Below, piece after piece: positions 26,809-35,836 of a stretch of 52,375 nucleotides of DNA. Source of the DNA: Bacteroidales bacterium (GTDB taxonomy: Bacteria > Bacteroidota > Bacteroidia > Bacteroidales > UBA932); the NCBI GenBank assembly GCA_017501525.1, contig JAFVWT010000009.1:1-52375 (forward strand), written 5' to 3'. Position 1 is the stretch's first letter. Each line of letters starts with the position of its first letter. The translations under genes were made by a program, and so were the position numbers. The notes under the pieces are model-generated. The model saw only the letters and a list, made by a program, of their open reading frames with translations. It was not told where the DNA came from and made no database searches.

Positions 26809-27999
26809 AGTTTCAAAGATCCTTCGATATACGATAATTACTTTGCTTTTGTCAGACAGAGTGGTGAAGAGTCCTTTAATTTCTTTGCTCTCCCTACATC
26901 TGACCCTCTTTTTCAATTCTTCAGTCCTGATCGGAAAATTGCGTGCAAAGATGGAACATTCCTCGTATTTTCCGGAGAGTGTGCCGATATTCTTTTTGGA
27001 AAAAGGGATAACTTCGATTATCTCCCCAATCCTTCCGGGAAATTCCCCGTCAGCTTCTTTGCCAATGTAAAAATGAGTGTCGTGAGATATTTTTTCCAAA
27101 CCGAAATATTCTGAGATATATCTGAATGCTCCCCCTTTCAAAATCGAGGAATTAGGTTCGTAGATATATCCTGAAAGTGAATCGGGGGCTGCATATTTTA
27201 CCATTGAATTTTTTTCTTGGTTGCGGGTAAAAGATATCTGATGGTTTTGGCTCAAGTCGGTAGCAGTGATTAAAACTTCACCCTCGTAGTTCCGTTCAAT
27301 GACGGCAAGCATCTCTTTACATTCATTTCCTACGGAGATAATATCGAGAAATCTCATCTGTGGTAATTGCTCCATGATAGTGGATATATCTGCCATAGGG
27401 GAGAGTTTGACTATGATTCTATCTGTTTTTTCAAGAAGAATATCTTTCAGTTGCGTCAGGTCAGGTTCACAATCTTTCAGGGAAAAGACCCTTTCTCCTT
27501 GTTTTCCCCTTCTTGCAGGGTCAAGGTATATGATGTCATATTTCCCCGCAGGGATGGATTCTATAAACTGATATGTGATCTCCTTACATGATGTGGAAAT
27601 ATTCTCTTGTCCAAGTTCTTTGAAATTGTACTCTGCCAGCTGGGCAAGTTCCTGGTTTCTTTCAAAGTAATCAACTGATGCAGCCTTCTTGCTGATAAAA
27701 TAAGTGTCGATGCCGAGTCCTCCGGTCAGGTCAGCTACCGTGTTCCGACCGGTGATATATTTCTGTTTATATTGGGCAGTGATTTGTGAGCTGCACTGTT
27801 CGAGAGGGAGGTGTCCGGGATAGCGTAGAGATGGGTATTCGAACCATAGAGGTACTTTCTCCTTAATGGTTTTTCTGGCATCTATTGCTTTTACTGCAGA
27901 TATAATGTCAATATCGGAGTATTTGTTTTTACACAAAAGGAGTGCTGCAGTGTCGGCTCCGTCGTTTTTTTTGATAAAATCTGTTAAATTTTGCTCCAT
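26794..27999 (-). CDS. class I SAM-dependent methyltransferase with THUMP-like C-terminal domain
   Basis: A 401-residue protein with a Rossmann methyltransferase domain. Motif I is TVADLTGGLGIDTYFIS (near residue 94), followed by the acidic ribose-binding residues in VDYFERNQEL. The catalytic-loop position reads IYLDPARRG where N6- and base methyltransferases have D/NPPY. The last 100 residues, including CSIFARNFPIRTEELKKRVRCR and GLFTTLSDKSKVIIVYRR, resemble the THUMP-like domain in this family. A nucleic-acid substrate, probably RNA, is inferred. The N-terminal 90 residues are helical and of unknown role. It has its own promoter at 28017-28024. Confidence 0.82.
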   Translation of the reverse strand: MEQNLTDFIKKNDGADTAALLLCKNKYSDIDIISAVKAIDARKTIKEKVPLWFEYPSLRYPGHLPLEQCSSQITAQYKQKYITGRNTVADLTGGLGIDTYFISKKAASVDYFERNQELAQLAEYNFKELGQENISTSCKEITYQFIESIPAGKYDIIYLDPARRGKQGERVFSLKDCEPDLTQLKDILLEKTDRIIVKLSPMADISTIMEQLPQMRFLDIISVGNECKEMLAVIERNYEGEVLITATDLSQNHQISFTRNQEKNSMVKYAAPDSLSGYIYEPNSSILKGGAFRYISEYFGLEKISHDTHFYIGKEADGEFPGRIGEIIEVIPFSKKNIGTLSGKYEECSIFARNFPIRTEELKKRVRCRESKEIKGLFTTLSDKSKVIIVYRRIFETLFKE

Positions 28000-28016
28000 C
28001 TGTTTCGTTTTCAGTG

Positions 28017-28024
28017 CAAAGTTA
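28017..28024 (-). promoter_or_regulatory. putative -7 promoter element of the THUMP-like methyltransferase gene
   Basis: On the minus strand this reads TAACTTTG, matching TAnnTTTG, 18 bases before the ATG. Confidence 0.55.
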
Positions 28025-28026
28025 AG

Positions 28027-28034
28027 TATATTTG
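28027..28034 (+). promoter_or_regulatory. putative -7 promoter element of the phosphohexomutase gene
   Basis: TATATTTG matches TAnnTTTG and stands 2 bases from the oppositely facing element at 28017-28024, so the two promoters overlap and may compete. The leader would be about 100 bases. Confidence 0.5.
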
Positions 28035-28141
28035 TCTTAAATGAGAGAAATAGTGTTGGGCTTAATGTAAAATCCAGTTCTGCTTTTGCCTTTACAGATT
28101 TCTTGTATATGTATTTACAAACAATATAACTTAGAAACGAT

Positions 28142-29797
28142 ATGAATTATAGAGAAGTGGCTTTACAATGGACCGGAAATGAGTATGATATAGAAACTCG
28201 CTCCAAGGTCAATTCTATGCTGAACGGTGATGAAAAACTATTGGAAGATGCCTTTTACAAGAATCTCGAATTTGGAACCGGAGGCCTTCGAGGAATCATG
28301 GGGGTCGGAACCAACAGAATGAACAAATACACCGTAGGAATGGCTACCCAGGGTTTTGCCAACTATATCAAAAAGGCTTTTCCCTCAGAGGAGATAAAGG
28401 TGGCGATTGCCTACGATTCAAGAAATAACAGCAAAGAGTTTGCAAAGATTACAGCTGAGGTTTTTGCTGCAAATGAATTTAAGGTATATCTGTTTGAAAA
28501 TATCAGACCTACTCCCGAGCTAAGTTTTGCAATCCGTCATTACGGATGTCATGCCGGTGTTATGGTTACTGCTTCTCACAACCCTAAAGAGTATAACGGT
28601 TATAAGGCGTATTGGCAAGATGGAGCGCAGTTGACCTCTCCTCACGATACAAATGTGATAGAGGAGGTTCTTAAAATTGAAAATCCTTCTATGGTGAAAT
28701 TCGGTGATGGCACTCCTTATAACATTCAGTTAATCGGTGCTGAAACAGATAAAGTATATCTTGATTCAATACTTTCATTGATGCTTTCAGAGGATTCTGT
28801 AAAAAGGCATAGCGACCTTAAGATTGTTTACACCCCTTTGCATGGAACAGGCGTAAGACTTGTCCCTGCAGCATTGGATAGGTTGGGATTCAAGAATGTC
28901 TATTCTGTTGCAGAACAAGCTATAAGTGATGGCAATTTCCCGACAGTAGAGTCTCCCAATCCAGAAGAACCCTCAGCACTCAAGCTTGCAGTTGCTCTTG
29001 CGCAAGAGAAGAATGCAGATATTGTTATGGCTACAGACCCTGATGCTGACAGGGTAGGTATTGCTGTCAGAGACGATCAGGGCAATATGATTTTGCTCAA
29101 TGGCAATCAGACTGCATCACTGCTTACTTATTATATTCTTACAAAATGGAATGAGCAGAATCGTCTTGGAGAGAATACTTATTGCGTGAAGACCATTGTT
29201 ACCACTGAACTGATGACTGCCATAGCAAACAAATTCGGCATTCAGATGTATGATGTCCTTACAGGTTTCAAATATATTGCAGAAATAGTTAGAAATAACG
29301 AAGGCAAGAGAGTCTTTGTGTGTGGTGGAGAAGAAAGCTATGGATTTAATATCGGCGAATTTGTAAGAGATAAAGATGCTGTGATTACTTGTGCCTTTGT
29401 GGCAGAATGTGCCGCGTGGGCAGCCGATCAGGGTCTCACACTTTATGGTCTGCTTCAGAAAATTTATTCAGAATTCGGACTATACAAAGAGAGACTTGTC
29501 TCCTTGACCAAAAAAGGTATAGACGGAAATGAGCAGATTGCAGCAATTATGAAGAAATACAGGGAAACTCCTCCTGCGATGTTAGGCGGTTCTGCAGTTG
29601 TTAAAGTTATTGACTATTCTAAACCTGAATTGACAGGTCTACCTAAATCCAATGTATTGAGATTCTTCTCGGAGGATGGTTCTGTAGTGACTATACGTCC
29701 TTCAGGAACTGAACCGAAAATCAAGTTCTATTTCGGAGCAAAAGGGGAGAGTGCAGAAGCAACTTTAGATCTTCTTGTCAGAGAATTTTCTGAATAG
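28142..29797 (+). CDS. phosphoglucomutase/phosphomannomutase (phospho-sugar mutase)
   Basis: A 551-residue alpha-D-phosphohexomutase that shifts phosphate between C1 and C6 of glucose or mannose. The phosphoserine is Ser145 in VMVTASHNPKEYNGYK. The metal loop is ATDPDADRVGIAV, the sugar-binding loop is CGGEESYGFNIG and the phosphate-binding loop near the end is RPSGTEPKIKFYF. Length and the early segment EFGTGGLRGIMGVGTNRMN fit the PgcA/phospho-sugar-mutase branch of the family. Preference for glucose or mannose cannot be decided from sequence. The 3' end overlaps the convergent pssA gene by 33 bases. Confidence 0.93.
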   Translation: MNYREVALQWTGNEYDIETRSKVNSMLNGDEKLLEDAFYKNLEFGTGGLRGIMGVGTNRMNKYTVGMATQGFANYIKKAFPSEEIKVAIAYDSRNNSKEFAKITAEVFAANEFKVYLFENIRPTPELSFAIRHYGCHAGVMVTASHNPKEYNGYKAYWQDGAQLTSPHDTNVIEEVLKIENPSMVKFGDGTPYNIQLIGAETDKVYLDSILSLMLSEDSVKRHSDLKIVYTPLHGTGVRLVPAALDRLGFKNVYSVAEQAISDGNFPTVESPNPEEPSALKLAVALAQEKNADIVMATDPDADRVGIAVRDDQGNMILLNGNQTASLLTYYILTKWNEQNRLGENTYCVKTIVTTELMTAIANKFGIQMYDVLTGFKYIAEIVRNNEGKRVFVCGGEESYGFNIGEFVRDKDAVITCAFVAECAAWAADQGLTLYGLLQKIYSEFGLYKERLVSLTKKGIDGNEQIAAIMKKYRETPPAMLGGSAVVKVIDYSKPELTGLPKSNVLRFFSEDGSVVTIRPSGTEPKIKFYFGAKGESAEATLDLLVREFSE

Positions 29798-30496
29798 TGC
29801 AATTGCAATATTTGCAATAATATAGGAACCGAATATAAACGATATGATACCTGTCCAGTGGATGCCTAAAAGATAGATGGCTACACTGACAGGTATTATT
29901 ATTATCAAAAAGGTGTAGCGAATGCGGTTTTCTCTCCATTTGAGAGATTTAAGTTTCATAGAGAACATTGGTATCTCTGAAACAAGTAGTAAGCCTAAGA
30001 AAATGGCTAAAAGTGGAATGATATATCCACTATGAACTATTGAGTTGGCTACTTGTGGATAGTGGTATGCCAATGTTATCAAACTGCTGAAAAACAGTCC
30101 ATTGGCAGGGACGGGCAGCCCTAAGAAATTTTCACTTTGACGGGTGTCGAGATTAAATTTGGCAAGTCTTACGGCAGAGAGAGCAGCCATTACCAAAATA
30201 ATGTAGCTGCTGTATGTCGGAATATCTGGAAATCCGTTGAGGTAGTTGAACCCTATAAGGGAAGGGGCGACTCCGAAACTGACGGTATCAGCTAAGGAGT
30301 CGAGTTCCTTACCCATATCTGAATAGGCTTTGAACATCCTTGCAGCCAATCCATCCATAAAATCAAACAGGGCAGCAACAATGATTGCCAGGACTGCATA
30401 ATCAAATTGTTCGTTGAATGAGAAGATTATTGCAATAACACCCGAAATCAGATTCAAACAGGTGATGGAATTTGGGATTTGCTTTACGATGTTCAT
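29765..30496 (-). CDS. pssA: CDP-diacylglycerol--serine O-phosphatidyltransferase
   Basis: A 243-residue integral membrane enzyme that makes phosphatidylserine, the precursor of phosphatidylethanolamine. The CDP-alcohol phosphotransferase motif DGx2ARx8Gx3Dx3D is complete: Asp48, Gly49, Ala52, Arg53, Gly62, Asp66 and Asp70. About seven hydrophobic segments follow, as in family members. The start MNIVKQIPNSITCLNLISGVIA is typical of PssA type II. It lies 44 bases behind the second C1 peptidase gene on the same strand and could be read with it. Its 3' end overlaps that of the mutase by 33 bases. Confidence 0.94.
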   Translation of the reverse strand: MNIVKQIPNSITCLNLISGVIAIIFSFNEQFDYAVLAIIVAALFDFMDGLAARMFKAYSDMGKELDSLADTVSFGVAPSLIGFNYLNGFPDIPTYSSYIILVMAALSAVRLAKFNLDTRQSENFLGLPVPANGLFFSSLITLAYHYPQVANSIVHSGYIIPLLAIFLGLLLVSEIPMFSMKLKSLKWRENRIRYTFLIIIIPVSVAIYLLGIHWTGIISFIFGSYIIANIAIALFRKFSDKKI

Positions 30497-30540
30497 CTTT
30501 TAAAATTTAAATGAAAACTCCTCCTTTTAAGGGAAAGTTT

Positions 30541-31698
30541 CTAAAGTCCTAATTTCTTTTTGATATCTTTAGGAAGTCCCTTTTTGTTTACTACGATGCT
30601 GACGGTCTTTGCTCTGACATATTTTTCAGACATGTAGTGGTAACCTGCAAAAGGACCAGACTCACCCCAGGAATTTTTAGTTATGTAGTATTTGGTGCCA
30701 TTTTGGTCTTGTGCAATACCAATGATGTGTTCCAAATGGTCATCTGTTGTTACAAATGTTTCAAACCACTCCTGACGAAGTTCCGGGGTTATTTCGTCGA
30801 TCTCTTCAATAATGGTTGCCGATGTGGCAATCTCCCTTTTTGTGAGATCCGCTTGAGCGGGGATTATAGCTATTCCGTGAGGATTGAATACATAGCCGTT
30901 TTCACTTACATCTCCATCCCAGTTTACGGTATATCCGTTTTCAAGAGCATTGTCTATAACTCTCATAAAGTCATCCAAAGGGAGGTTGTAGAGCAAAGCG
31001 TGATCCCAGTTGTCCGGAATTTCGAGTGGAACTTGTTGATAGAATGGATGGTGTGTAAACGATGTAATCTCGATATAGTCATCTGTATTTATCCCTAACT
31101 CATCGCGGAAGGTGATAGGTGTGTACTCTTTTCCTTCGTATGTGAACGATTCGGGAAGGGGACCCATATAGATGTCAAAAAGAGCATCTTGCAGTTCAAA
31201 ATACTCTTCAGAACGATTCTTGACCTTTACAGATGCGTTTGCAATTGCCTCAATATATGTGGTGAATTCTGTAAGGTGGTCAGGAAGTTCCGAATTGTAG
31301 TTGATTCCTGAATAGATATCTTGAGGAACAATACCATACTCTTTGATTTGTCTGAGAGCCATGTGGGTAATACTTCCTTCGCCGATGTTACCTTTTCCTC
31401 TTCTGAGGTAGTTGTCATTGAGCCTGTCGTAATAATTGTGTCTTACTACAAAAAGTTCTGAAAGATCCCAACTTCCTTTTCCCGCTTTAAGGAGTTCCGC
31501 TTCGAGGAAAGATATGGTGGAGAAGCACCAGCAGGTACCTGAGTAATTTTGGTCTTTTACCGATGTTACAGGATTTCTGACGATATCTGTAAATTGGTAG
31601 ACCTGAGTATTTGTCTGTTCCTGAGCTGCAACCTCAGTGGTCGCAGCTGTTAGGAACATAACATATAAGGATATTACTGAAATTAGTAACTTATTCAT
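30541..31698 (-). CDS. secreted C1-family (papain/bleomycin hydrolase-like) cysteine peptidase, second of a pair
   Basis: A 385-residue cysteine peptidase with a type I signal peptide (about residues 1-25, ending VAA-QEQ). The catalytic cysteine is Cys56 in YSGTCWCFSTISFLE. The histidine is in DHLEHIIGIAQDQNG and the asparagine in YYITKNSWGESG. The order and spacing fit peptidase family C1 in its bleomycin hydrolase-like branch (Peptidase_C1_2), but with a signal peptide, so it should act in the periplasm or outside. Its ATG overlaps the stop of the preceding paralogue by one base (TAATG), suggesting coupled translation. The two differ most between residues 270 and 310. The substrate is unknown; peptide nutrition is a reasonable guess. 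Confidence 0.87.
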   Translation of the reverse strand: MNKLLISVISLYVMFLTAATTEVAAQEQTNTQVYQFTDIVRNPVTSVKDQNYSGTCWCFSTISFLEAELLKAGKGSWDLSELFVVRHNYYDRLNDNYLRRGKGNIGEGSITHMALRQIKEYGIVPQDIYSGINYNSELPDHLTEFTTYIEAIANASVKVKNRSEEYFELQDALFDIYMGPLPESFTYEGKEYTPITFRDELGINTDDYIEITSFTHHPFYQQVPLEIPDNWDHALLYNLPLDDFMRVIDNALENGYTVNWDGDVSENGYVFNPHGIAIIPAQADLTKREIATSATIIEEIDEITPELRQEWFETFVTTDDHLEHIIGIAQDQNGTKYYITKNSWGESGPFAGYHYMSEKYVRAKTVSIVVNKKGLPKDIKKKLGL

Positions 31699-32912
31699 TA
31701 CCAGTTGATTTTTTCGCTAATTTCTGCGGGGATAGCGTGTTTGTTAACCATGATATCCATAGTTTTGTATCTTACGAAAGCTTCTGATACATACCAAATA
31801 CCTTTGTATTCACCGGCTTCACCCCAAGAGTTTTTAACCATATAGTATTTTTTACCGTTTTGGTCTTTTGCTATACCAAAGATATGCATACCGTGGTCGT
31901 CTGTGGTGGTGTAGTTGTCATAACCTTCCTGACGCATTTCCACTGTGATTTCAAGTTCTTCGCAAGGAGCTGCAAAAGCGATCTCTTCAGGTCTTGATGC
32001 AGGGCCGGCACCGATCCAACGAGCTTGATCTGAACCTACTTCCTGTTGTTTCTCGATAAGTTTGTCGTAGTCAGGAACGATACCAAGACCTTTTCTGTTG
32101 AAACCTTTTTCGCTCACGTCTGAAGCCCAAGCTACTGTGTAACCATTCATAATAGCGTTGTCGATGATAGCTACAAGGTCATCAAGAGGGATGTTGTAAG
32201 CTCTTTCCCATACCCAGTTGTCTGGAACGGTGATGATAGTCTCTTCATAGAAAGGTTCGTGTGTCCAAGAGCAAAGGTCTACATAGTCGTCAAGGTTGAT
32301 TCCCAAAGATTCCATATAGCTCTCAGGGGTGTATTCGTTACCTGCAACAACAAAATTATCAGGACGTTCGCCGAGGTAAGCATCAAGGATACCCTGGAAA
32401 CCGTTTCTCCAGGCTGTTGAAAGCTGACGGTTAGGATTGCTTACGATAGCATCAACATAAGCTCTGAGAACAGCATCCATTTCGCCGTGTCTGTGGATAT
32501 CTGTACCGTAGTTAAGACCGGTCATCTCCACTTCGGGAACTGCACCATATTTTTTCATTACTTGAAGAACATTACCGAATGAACTTCCTGCATGGAAACT
32601 CATAACACCGTGAAGTCTTACAAATTTGTCAGCTCTGTCTTGATATGCGTGGCTTACAACAAACATTTCAGATAGATCAAGGTCTCCCTCATATCCGTTT
32701 CTGAGAATTTCAGACTCAAAGAATGAGATTGCTGAAAAAGCCCAGCATGTACCTGAACTTGCCTGGTTTTTAATAGAGGTAATAGGGTTTGCTTTAACCA
32801 CTTCAAATTTATAACCTTCGGGTTTTTCCTCTTTTTGTTTTTTCTTTGCTGCAAATGCAGGAGTTATCGCACAAATAAGGGCGATAATAGAAATTACTTT
32901 GTTGATTTTCAT
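31698..32912 (-). CDS. secreted C1-family (papain/bleomycin hydrolase-like) cysteine peptidase, first of a pair
   Basis: A 404-residue paralogue of the next gene. It has a type I signal peptide (about residues 1-22, ending AFA-AKK) followed by a very basic stretch. The catalytic residues are Cys56 in SSGTCWAFSAISFFE, the histidine in DDHGMHIFGIAKDQNG and the asparagine in YYMVKNSWGEAG. The cysteine stands at the same residue number in both proteins, which share much of their sequence (for example ISFFESEILR here against ISFLEAELLK there), so a tandem duplication is clear. The promoter at 32965-32972 would serve both. It is divergent from clpB. Confidence 0.88.
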   Translation of the reverse strand: MKINKVISIIALICAITPAFAAKKKQKEEKPEGYKFEVVKANPITSIKNQASSGTCWAFSAISFFESEILRNGYEGDLDLSEMFVVSHAYQDRADKFVRLHGVMSFHAGSSFGNVLQVMKKYGAVPEVEMTGLNYGTDIHRHGEMDAVLRAYVDAIVSNPNRQLSTAWRNGFQGILDAYLGERPDNFVVAGNEYTPESYMESLGINLDDYVDLCSWTHEPFYEETIITVPDNWVWERAYNIPLDDLVAIIDNAIMNGYTVAWASDVSEKGFNRKGLGIVPDYDKLIEKQQEVGSDQARWIGAGPASRPEEIAFAAPCEELEITVEMRQEGYDNYTTTDDHGMHIFGIAKDQNGKKYYMVKNSWGEAGEYKGIWYVSEAFVRYKTMDIMVNKHAIPAEISEKINW

Positions 32913-32964
32913 ATAAGTTAAAATTTATAAATGTGTTTTTTATATTACAAATTCATCCATTTTG

Positions 32965-32972
32965 CAAAGATA
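32965..32972 (-). promoter_or_regulatory. putative -7 promoter element of the C1 peptidase pair
   Basis: On the minus strand this reads TATCTTTG, matching TAnnTTTG, with a leader of about 45 bases. Confidence 0.55.
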
Positions 32973-33114
32973 ATAACAAGCCGCTGAAATGCAAATCGTT
33001 GCTATGATTTTCGCAATTTGTACAATCTGACACATTGGCATATTGGCGGTAGCAAATATTCAATTGGCAAATATTTTGAGAATATCCGATTTTGAGAAAC
33101 AAAAGAAATTGATT

Positions 33115-35262
33115 ATGAGTAGAAATGAAAACAACAAGGAGTTTCTCAGTCGTTACGCTATCAATTTGAATGATAGAGCAAAGGAAGGGAAGCTCGATCC
33201 TGTCATCGGAAGAGATGAGCAGATCAGAAGGGTACTACAGATTTTAAGTCGTAGAACAAAGAACAACCCCATATTGGTCGGGGAACCGGGAGTCGGTAAG
33301 ACCGCAATATCGGAGGGTATCGCTGAAAGGATTGTCAATCAAGATGTTCCTGAAAATCTTAAAACAAAACAAATATATTCGTTGGATATGGGAGCCCTGA
33401 TTGCAGGGGCAAAATATCAAGGGGAGTTTGAGGAAAGGCTCAAAGGTGTTGTAAATGCGGTTATAGAGAGTCAAGGTGAGATTATATTGTTCATTGATGA
33501 GATACATACTCTTGTCGGCGCCGGAAGAAGTGCCGGGGCAATGGATGCAGCCAATATTCTTAAGCCTGCGTTGGCCAGAGGAGAATTGAGAGCAATCGGC
33601 TCTACAACATTGGACGAATACAGAAAATATTTTGAAGAAGACAAGGCTCTTGAAAGACGTTTCCAGATGGTTTTGGTAGATGAACCTACTGTAGCAGAAT
33701 CTATCTCTATTCTGAGAGGATTGAAAGAGAAATATGAGAACCATCATAGAGTACGTATCGATGATGATGCAATTATTGCGGCAGTAGAACTTTCCCATAG
33801 GTATATAACAAACAGATTTTTACCTGATAAGGCCATAGACTTGATCGATGAGGCAGCTTCTCGTCTTCGTTTGGAAATGAATTCTGTCCCAGAACCGATA
33901 GATGAATTGAATAGAAAAATAAGGCAGCTGGAAATAGAGAGGGAAGCGATAAAGAGAGAGGGGCATTCTCCAAAACTTGACGAGATTCAGGTATCTATCA
34001 AAGAATTGCAAAATGAACTTGAAGTTTTGAACAAAAAATGGAAAGTTGAAAAGGAACTTCTTACAAAGATTTCCCAAAAAAGGGAGGATATAGAAAAGTT
34101 CAAGTTTCAGGCTGAAGATGCTGAGCGAAGAGGAGATTATGGAAAAGTTGCAGAACTCAGGTATGGAAAAATTGCTTCTGCTCAAAAGGAGATAGAGCAG
34201 CTATCGGCCCAAAAAGATGCAAACCCCGATCCAATGATCAACGAATCAGTTGTCCCAGAGGATATTGCTGAGATTGTGGCTAAATGGACAGGAATACCTG
34301 TCAAGAGGATGTTGGAGAGTGAAAAAGTGAAACTTCTTAATATGGAGCAGATGCTCCACCGTAGAGTGGTAGGTCAGGATGAGGCAGTCAAGGCAGTTAG
34401 TGATGCAGTAAGACGCTCCCGTGCAGGTTTGCAGAATGAAAAGCGTCCCATAGGTTCATTTATGTTTTTAGGAACTACAGGTGTAGGAAAGACAGAACTG
34501 GCTAAAGCTCTGGCTGAGCAACTTTTCAACGATGAAAATATGATGACTCGGATAGATATGAGTGAGTATCAGGAGCGTCATAGCGTTTCACGCCTTGTGG
34601 GAGCTCCTCCAGGCTATGTCGGGTATGATGAAGGGGGACAATTGACAGAGGCAGTAAGGCGCAAACCTTATTCAGTAGTGTTGCTCGATGAGATAGAAAA
34701 AGCTCATCCTGATGTCTTCAATGTGTTGTTGCAAGTATTGGACGATGGGCGACTAACAGATAACAAAGGACGTACTGTCGATTTCAAGAACACCATATTG
34801 ATTATGACTTCGAATCTTGGAGCCGAGGTGGTGCAAGGATACATGCACCAAATTGAGGGGCTTGAAGACAAGAACAAAAGGATTGAAATTATTGAGGATT
34901 GCAGAAGGGCAGTTACAGATATTTTGAAGCAGAGTCTCAGACCTGAATTTATCAATCGTATTGATGAAATAATTATGTTTGAGCCACTTACCAAAAAGGA
35001 TATTTTGGGAATTCTCAATATGCAACTCGAGTTGCTCAAAGATAAACTTGCTGATAATGGTATTTCGGTTGGGTTTACAGACAACTTCGTAAATTATATT
35101 TCAGAGAAAGGGTATGACCCTGCGTATGGTGCGCGTCCCATAAAGCGGATTATTCAGAGAGAACTTGTCAATATGTTGGCAAAGGCCCTACTGGATGGAA
35201 CGATTTCAAAAGATAAACCTGTAACTGTGGATATGAACGAAGGTGAGATTCTCATCAAATAG
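33115..35262 (+). CDS. clpB: ClpB-type AAA+ disaggregase lacking the N-terminal domain
   Basis: A 715-residue chaperone that threads aggregated proteins through a hexameric ring. Nucleotide-binding domain 1 has Walker A GEPGVGKT (residues 56-63) and pore loop [11 protein letters not shown] full-length coiled-coil middle domain (about 260-385, with AELRYGKI) identifies ClpB rather than ClpA or ClpC. Domain 2 has Walker [10 protein letters not shown] and pore loop [13 protein letters not shown]. The usual 140-150-residue Clp_N domain is absent: ATG at 33115 is followed by [19 protein letters not shown], which corresponds to the linker after Clp_N in other ClpB proteins. The frame can extend to a TTG at 33043, but those 24 residues do not resemble Clp_N. 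No IGL/ClpP-binding loop was seen. Confidence 0.92.
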   Translation: MSRNENNKEFLSRYAINLNDRAKEGKLDPVIGRDEQIRRVLQILSRRTKNNPILVGEPGVGKTAISEGIAERIVNQDVPENLKTKQIYSLDMGALIAGAKYQGEFEERLKGVVNAVIESQGEIILFIDEIHTLVGAGRSAGAMDAANILKPALARGELRAIGSTTLDEYRKYFEEDKALERRFQMVLVDEPTVAESISILRGLKEKYENHHRVRIDDDAIIAAVELSHRYITNRFLPDKAIDLIDEAASRLRLEMNSVPEPIDELNRKIRQLEIEREAIKREGHSPKLDEIQVSIKELQNELEVLNKKWKVEKELLTKISQKREDIEKFKFQAEDAERRGDYGKVAELRYGKIASAQKEIEQLSAQKDANPDPMINESVVPEDIAEIVAKWTGIPVKRMLESEKVKLLNMEQMLHRRVVGQDEAVKAVSDAVRRSRAGLQNEKRPIGSFMFLGTTGVGKTELAKALAEQLFNDENMMTRIDMSEYQERHSVSRLVGAPPGYVGYDEGGQLTEAVRRKPYSVVLLDEIEKAHPDVFNVLLQVLDDGRLTDNKGRTVDFKNTILIMTSNLGAEVVQGYMHQIEGLEDKNKRIEIIEDCRRAVTDILKQSLRPEFINRIDEIIMFEPLTKKDILGILNMQLELLKDKLADNGISVGFTDNFVNYISEKGYDPAYGARPIKRIIQRELVNMLAKALLDGTISKDKPVTVDMNEGEILIK

Positions 35263-35269
35263 AAATCTT

Positions 35270-35755
35270 GCCTGAGCAGACGAAGTCATCCCTGAGCAGA
35301 CGAAGTCATCCTCAGACTTGACAAAGTCCTCCCCGGCTTGACGAAGTCATCCCCGACTTGATCGGGGATCTCGGGGATCTCTGGAACATAAAAATCAAGG
35401 CAAAGGAGGTTAATGTTCCTTTAGGTATCTGGTTGGTGAAAGAGAGGTGGTTCTACCTTGGAGGCAGTGGTTGGAATGGAGGGTGGTGGTGTTTGGCTTT
35501 TGGGTTTGTCTGTGAATGGTCGCTAAATGTGACGAAGTCATCAACCTGAAAGCGTCCTCCCCGACATGACGAAGTCATCCCCGACTTGATCGGGGATCTC
35601 GGGGATCACGGGGACCACGGGGATCACGGGGATCACGGGGATCACGGGGATCACGGGAATCTCGCGCATCTAGTGAATCATGATCCATGCAAGACAATTC
35701 AGGCTTCATGGGAATTGAGGCTGTGCCTCGGAAATGTAGGCATTACGACTTGCAC
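35270..35755 (+). repeat. composite intergenic repeat, copy 2, with a 9-base tandem array
   Basis: There is no gene in this stretch. It holds several direct copies of a GACGAAGTCATCC-type unit (35277-35350), a palindrome ATCCCCGA/TCGGGGAT (35349-35369), the TGG-rich module (35413-35500), more GACGAAGTCATC units, a second identical palindrome (35577-35597), then eight 9-base units (35592-35663) with consensus GGGGATCAC. The TGG-rich module is in the same orientation as copy 3 and opposite to copy 1. The remaining bases to 35755 look unique. Confidence 0.8.
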
Positions 35756-35836
35756 TTAAGGGAATTTCTATAAATTCCACGATTAGAAGAAAGGATACCC
35801 AAAAAACGGAGCAGTCTTTTATGGAACTTTCCTTAA
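35756..35836. repeat. dispersed palindromic repeat, full-length copy
   Basis: An 81-base element with inverted ends: TTAAGGGAATTTCTATAAA on the left and, on the opposite strand, TTAAGGAAAGTTCCATAAAA on the right. It aligns end to end with 48533-48621, sharing TCTATAAATTCCAC and GGAGCA-GTCTTTTAT-like segments. Its right edge contains the stop codon of the minus-strand gene that follows. Confidence 0.8.

Noticed and set aside
33043-33114. TTG start extending ClpB by 24 residues
   Set aside because: The extra residues do not resemble Clp_N, while ATG at 33115 matches the usual sequence after the linker.
33244-33798. A 184-residue minus-strand frame inside clpB
   Set aside because: It lies opposite the highly conserved first ATPase domain, with no promoter, start context or family resemblance.
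35358-35549. A 63-residue frame through repeat copy 2
   Set aside because: It is the translation of the repeat module, with no conserved start or stop between copies.
35592-35663. CRISPR-like array
   Set aside because: The units are 9 bases long and directly adjacent, with no spacers, no leader and no cas genes.
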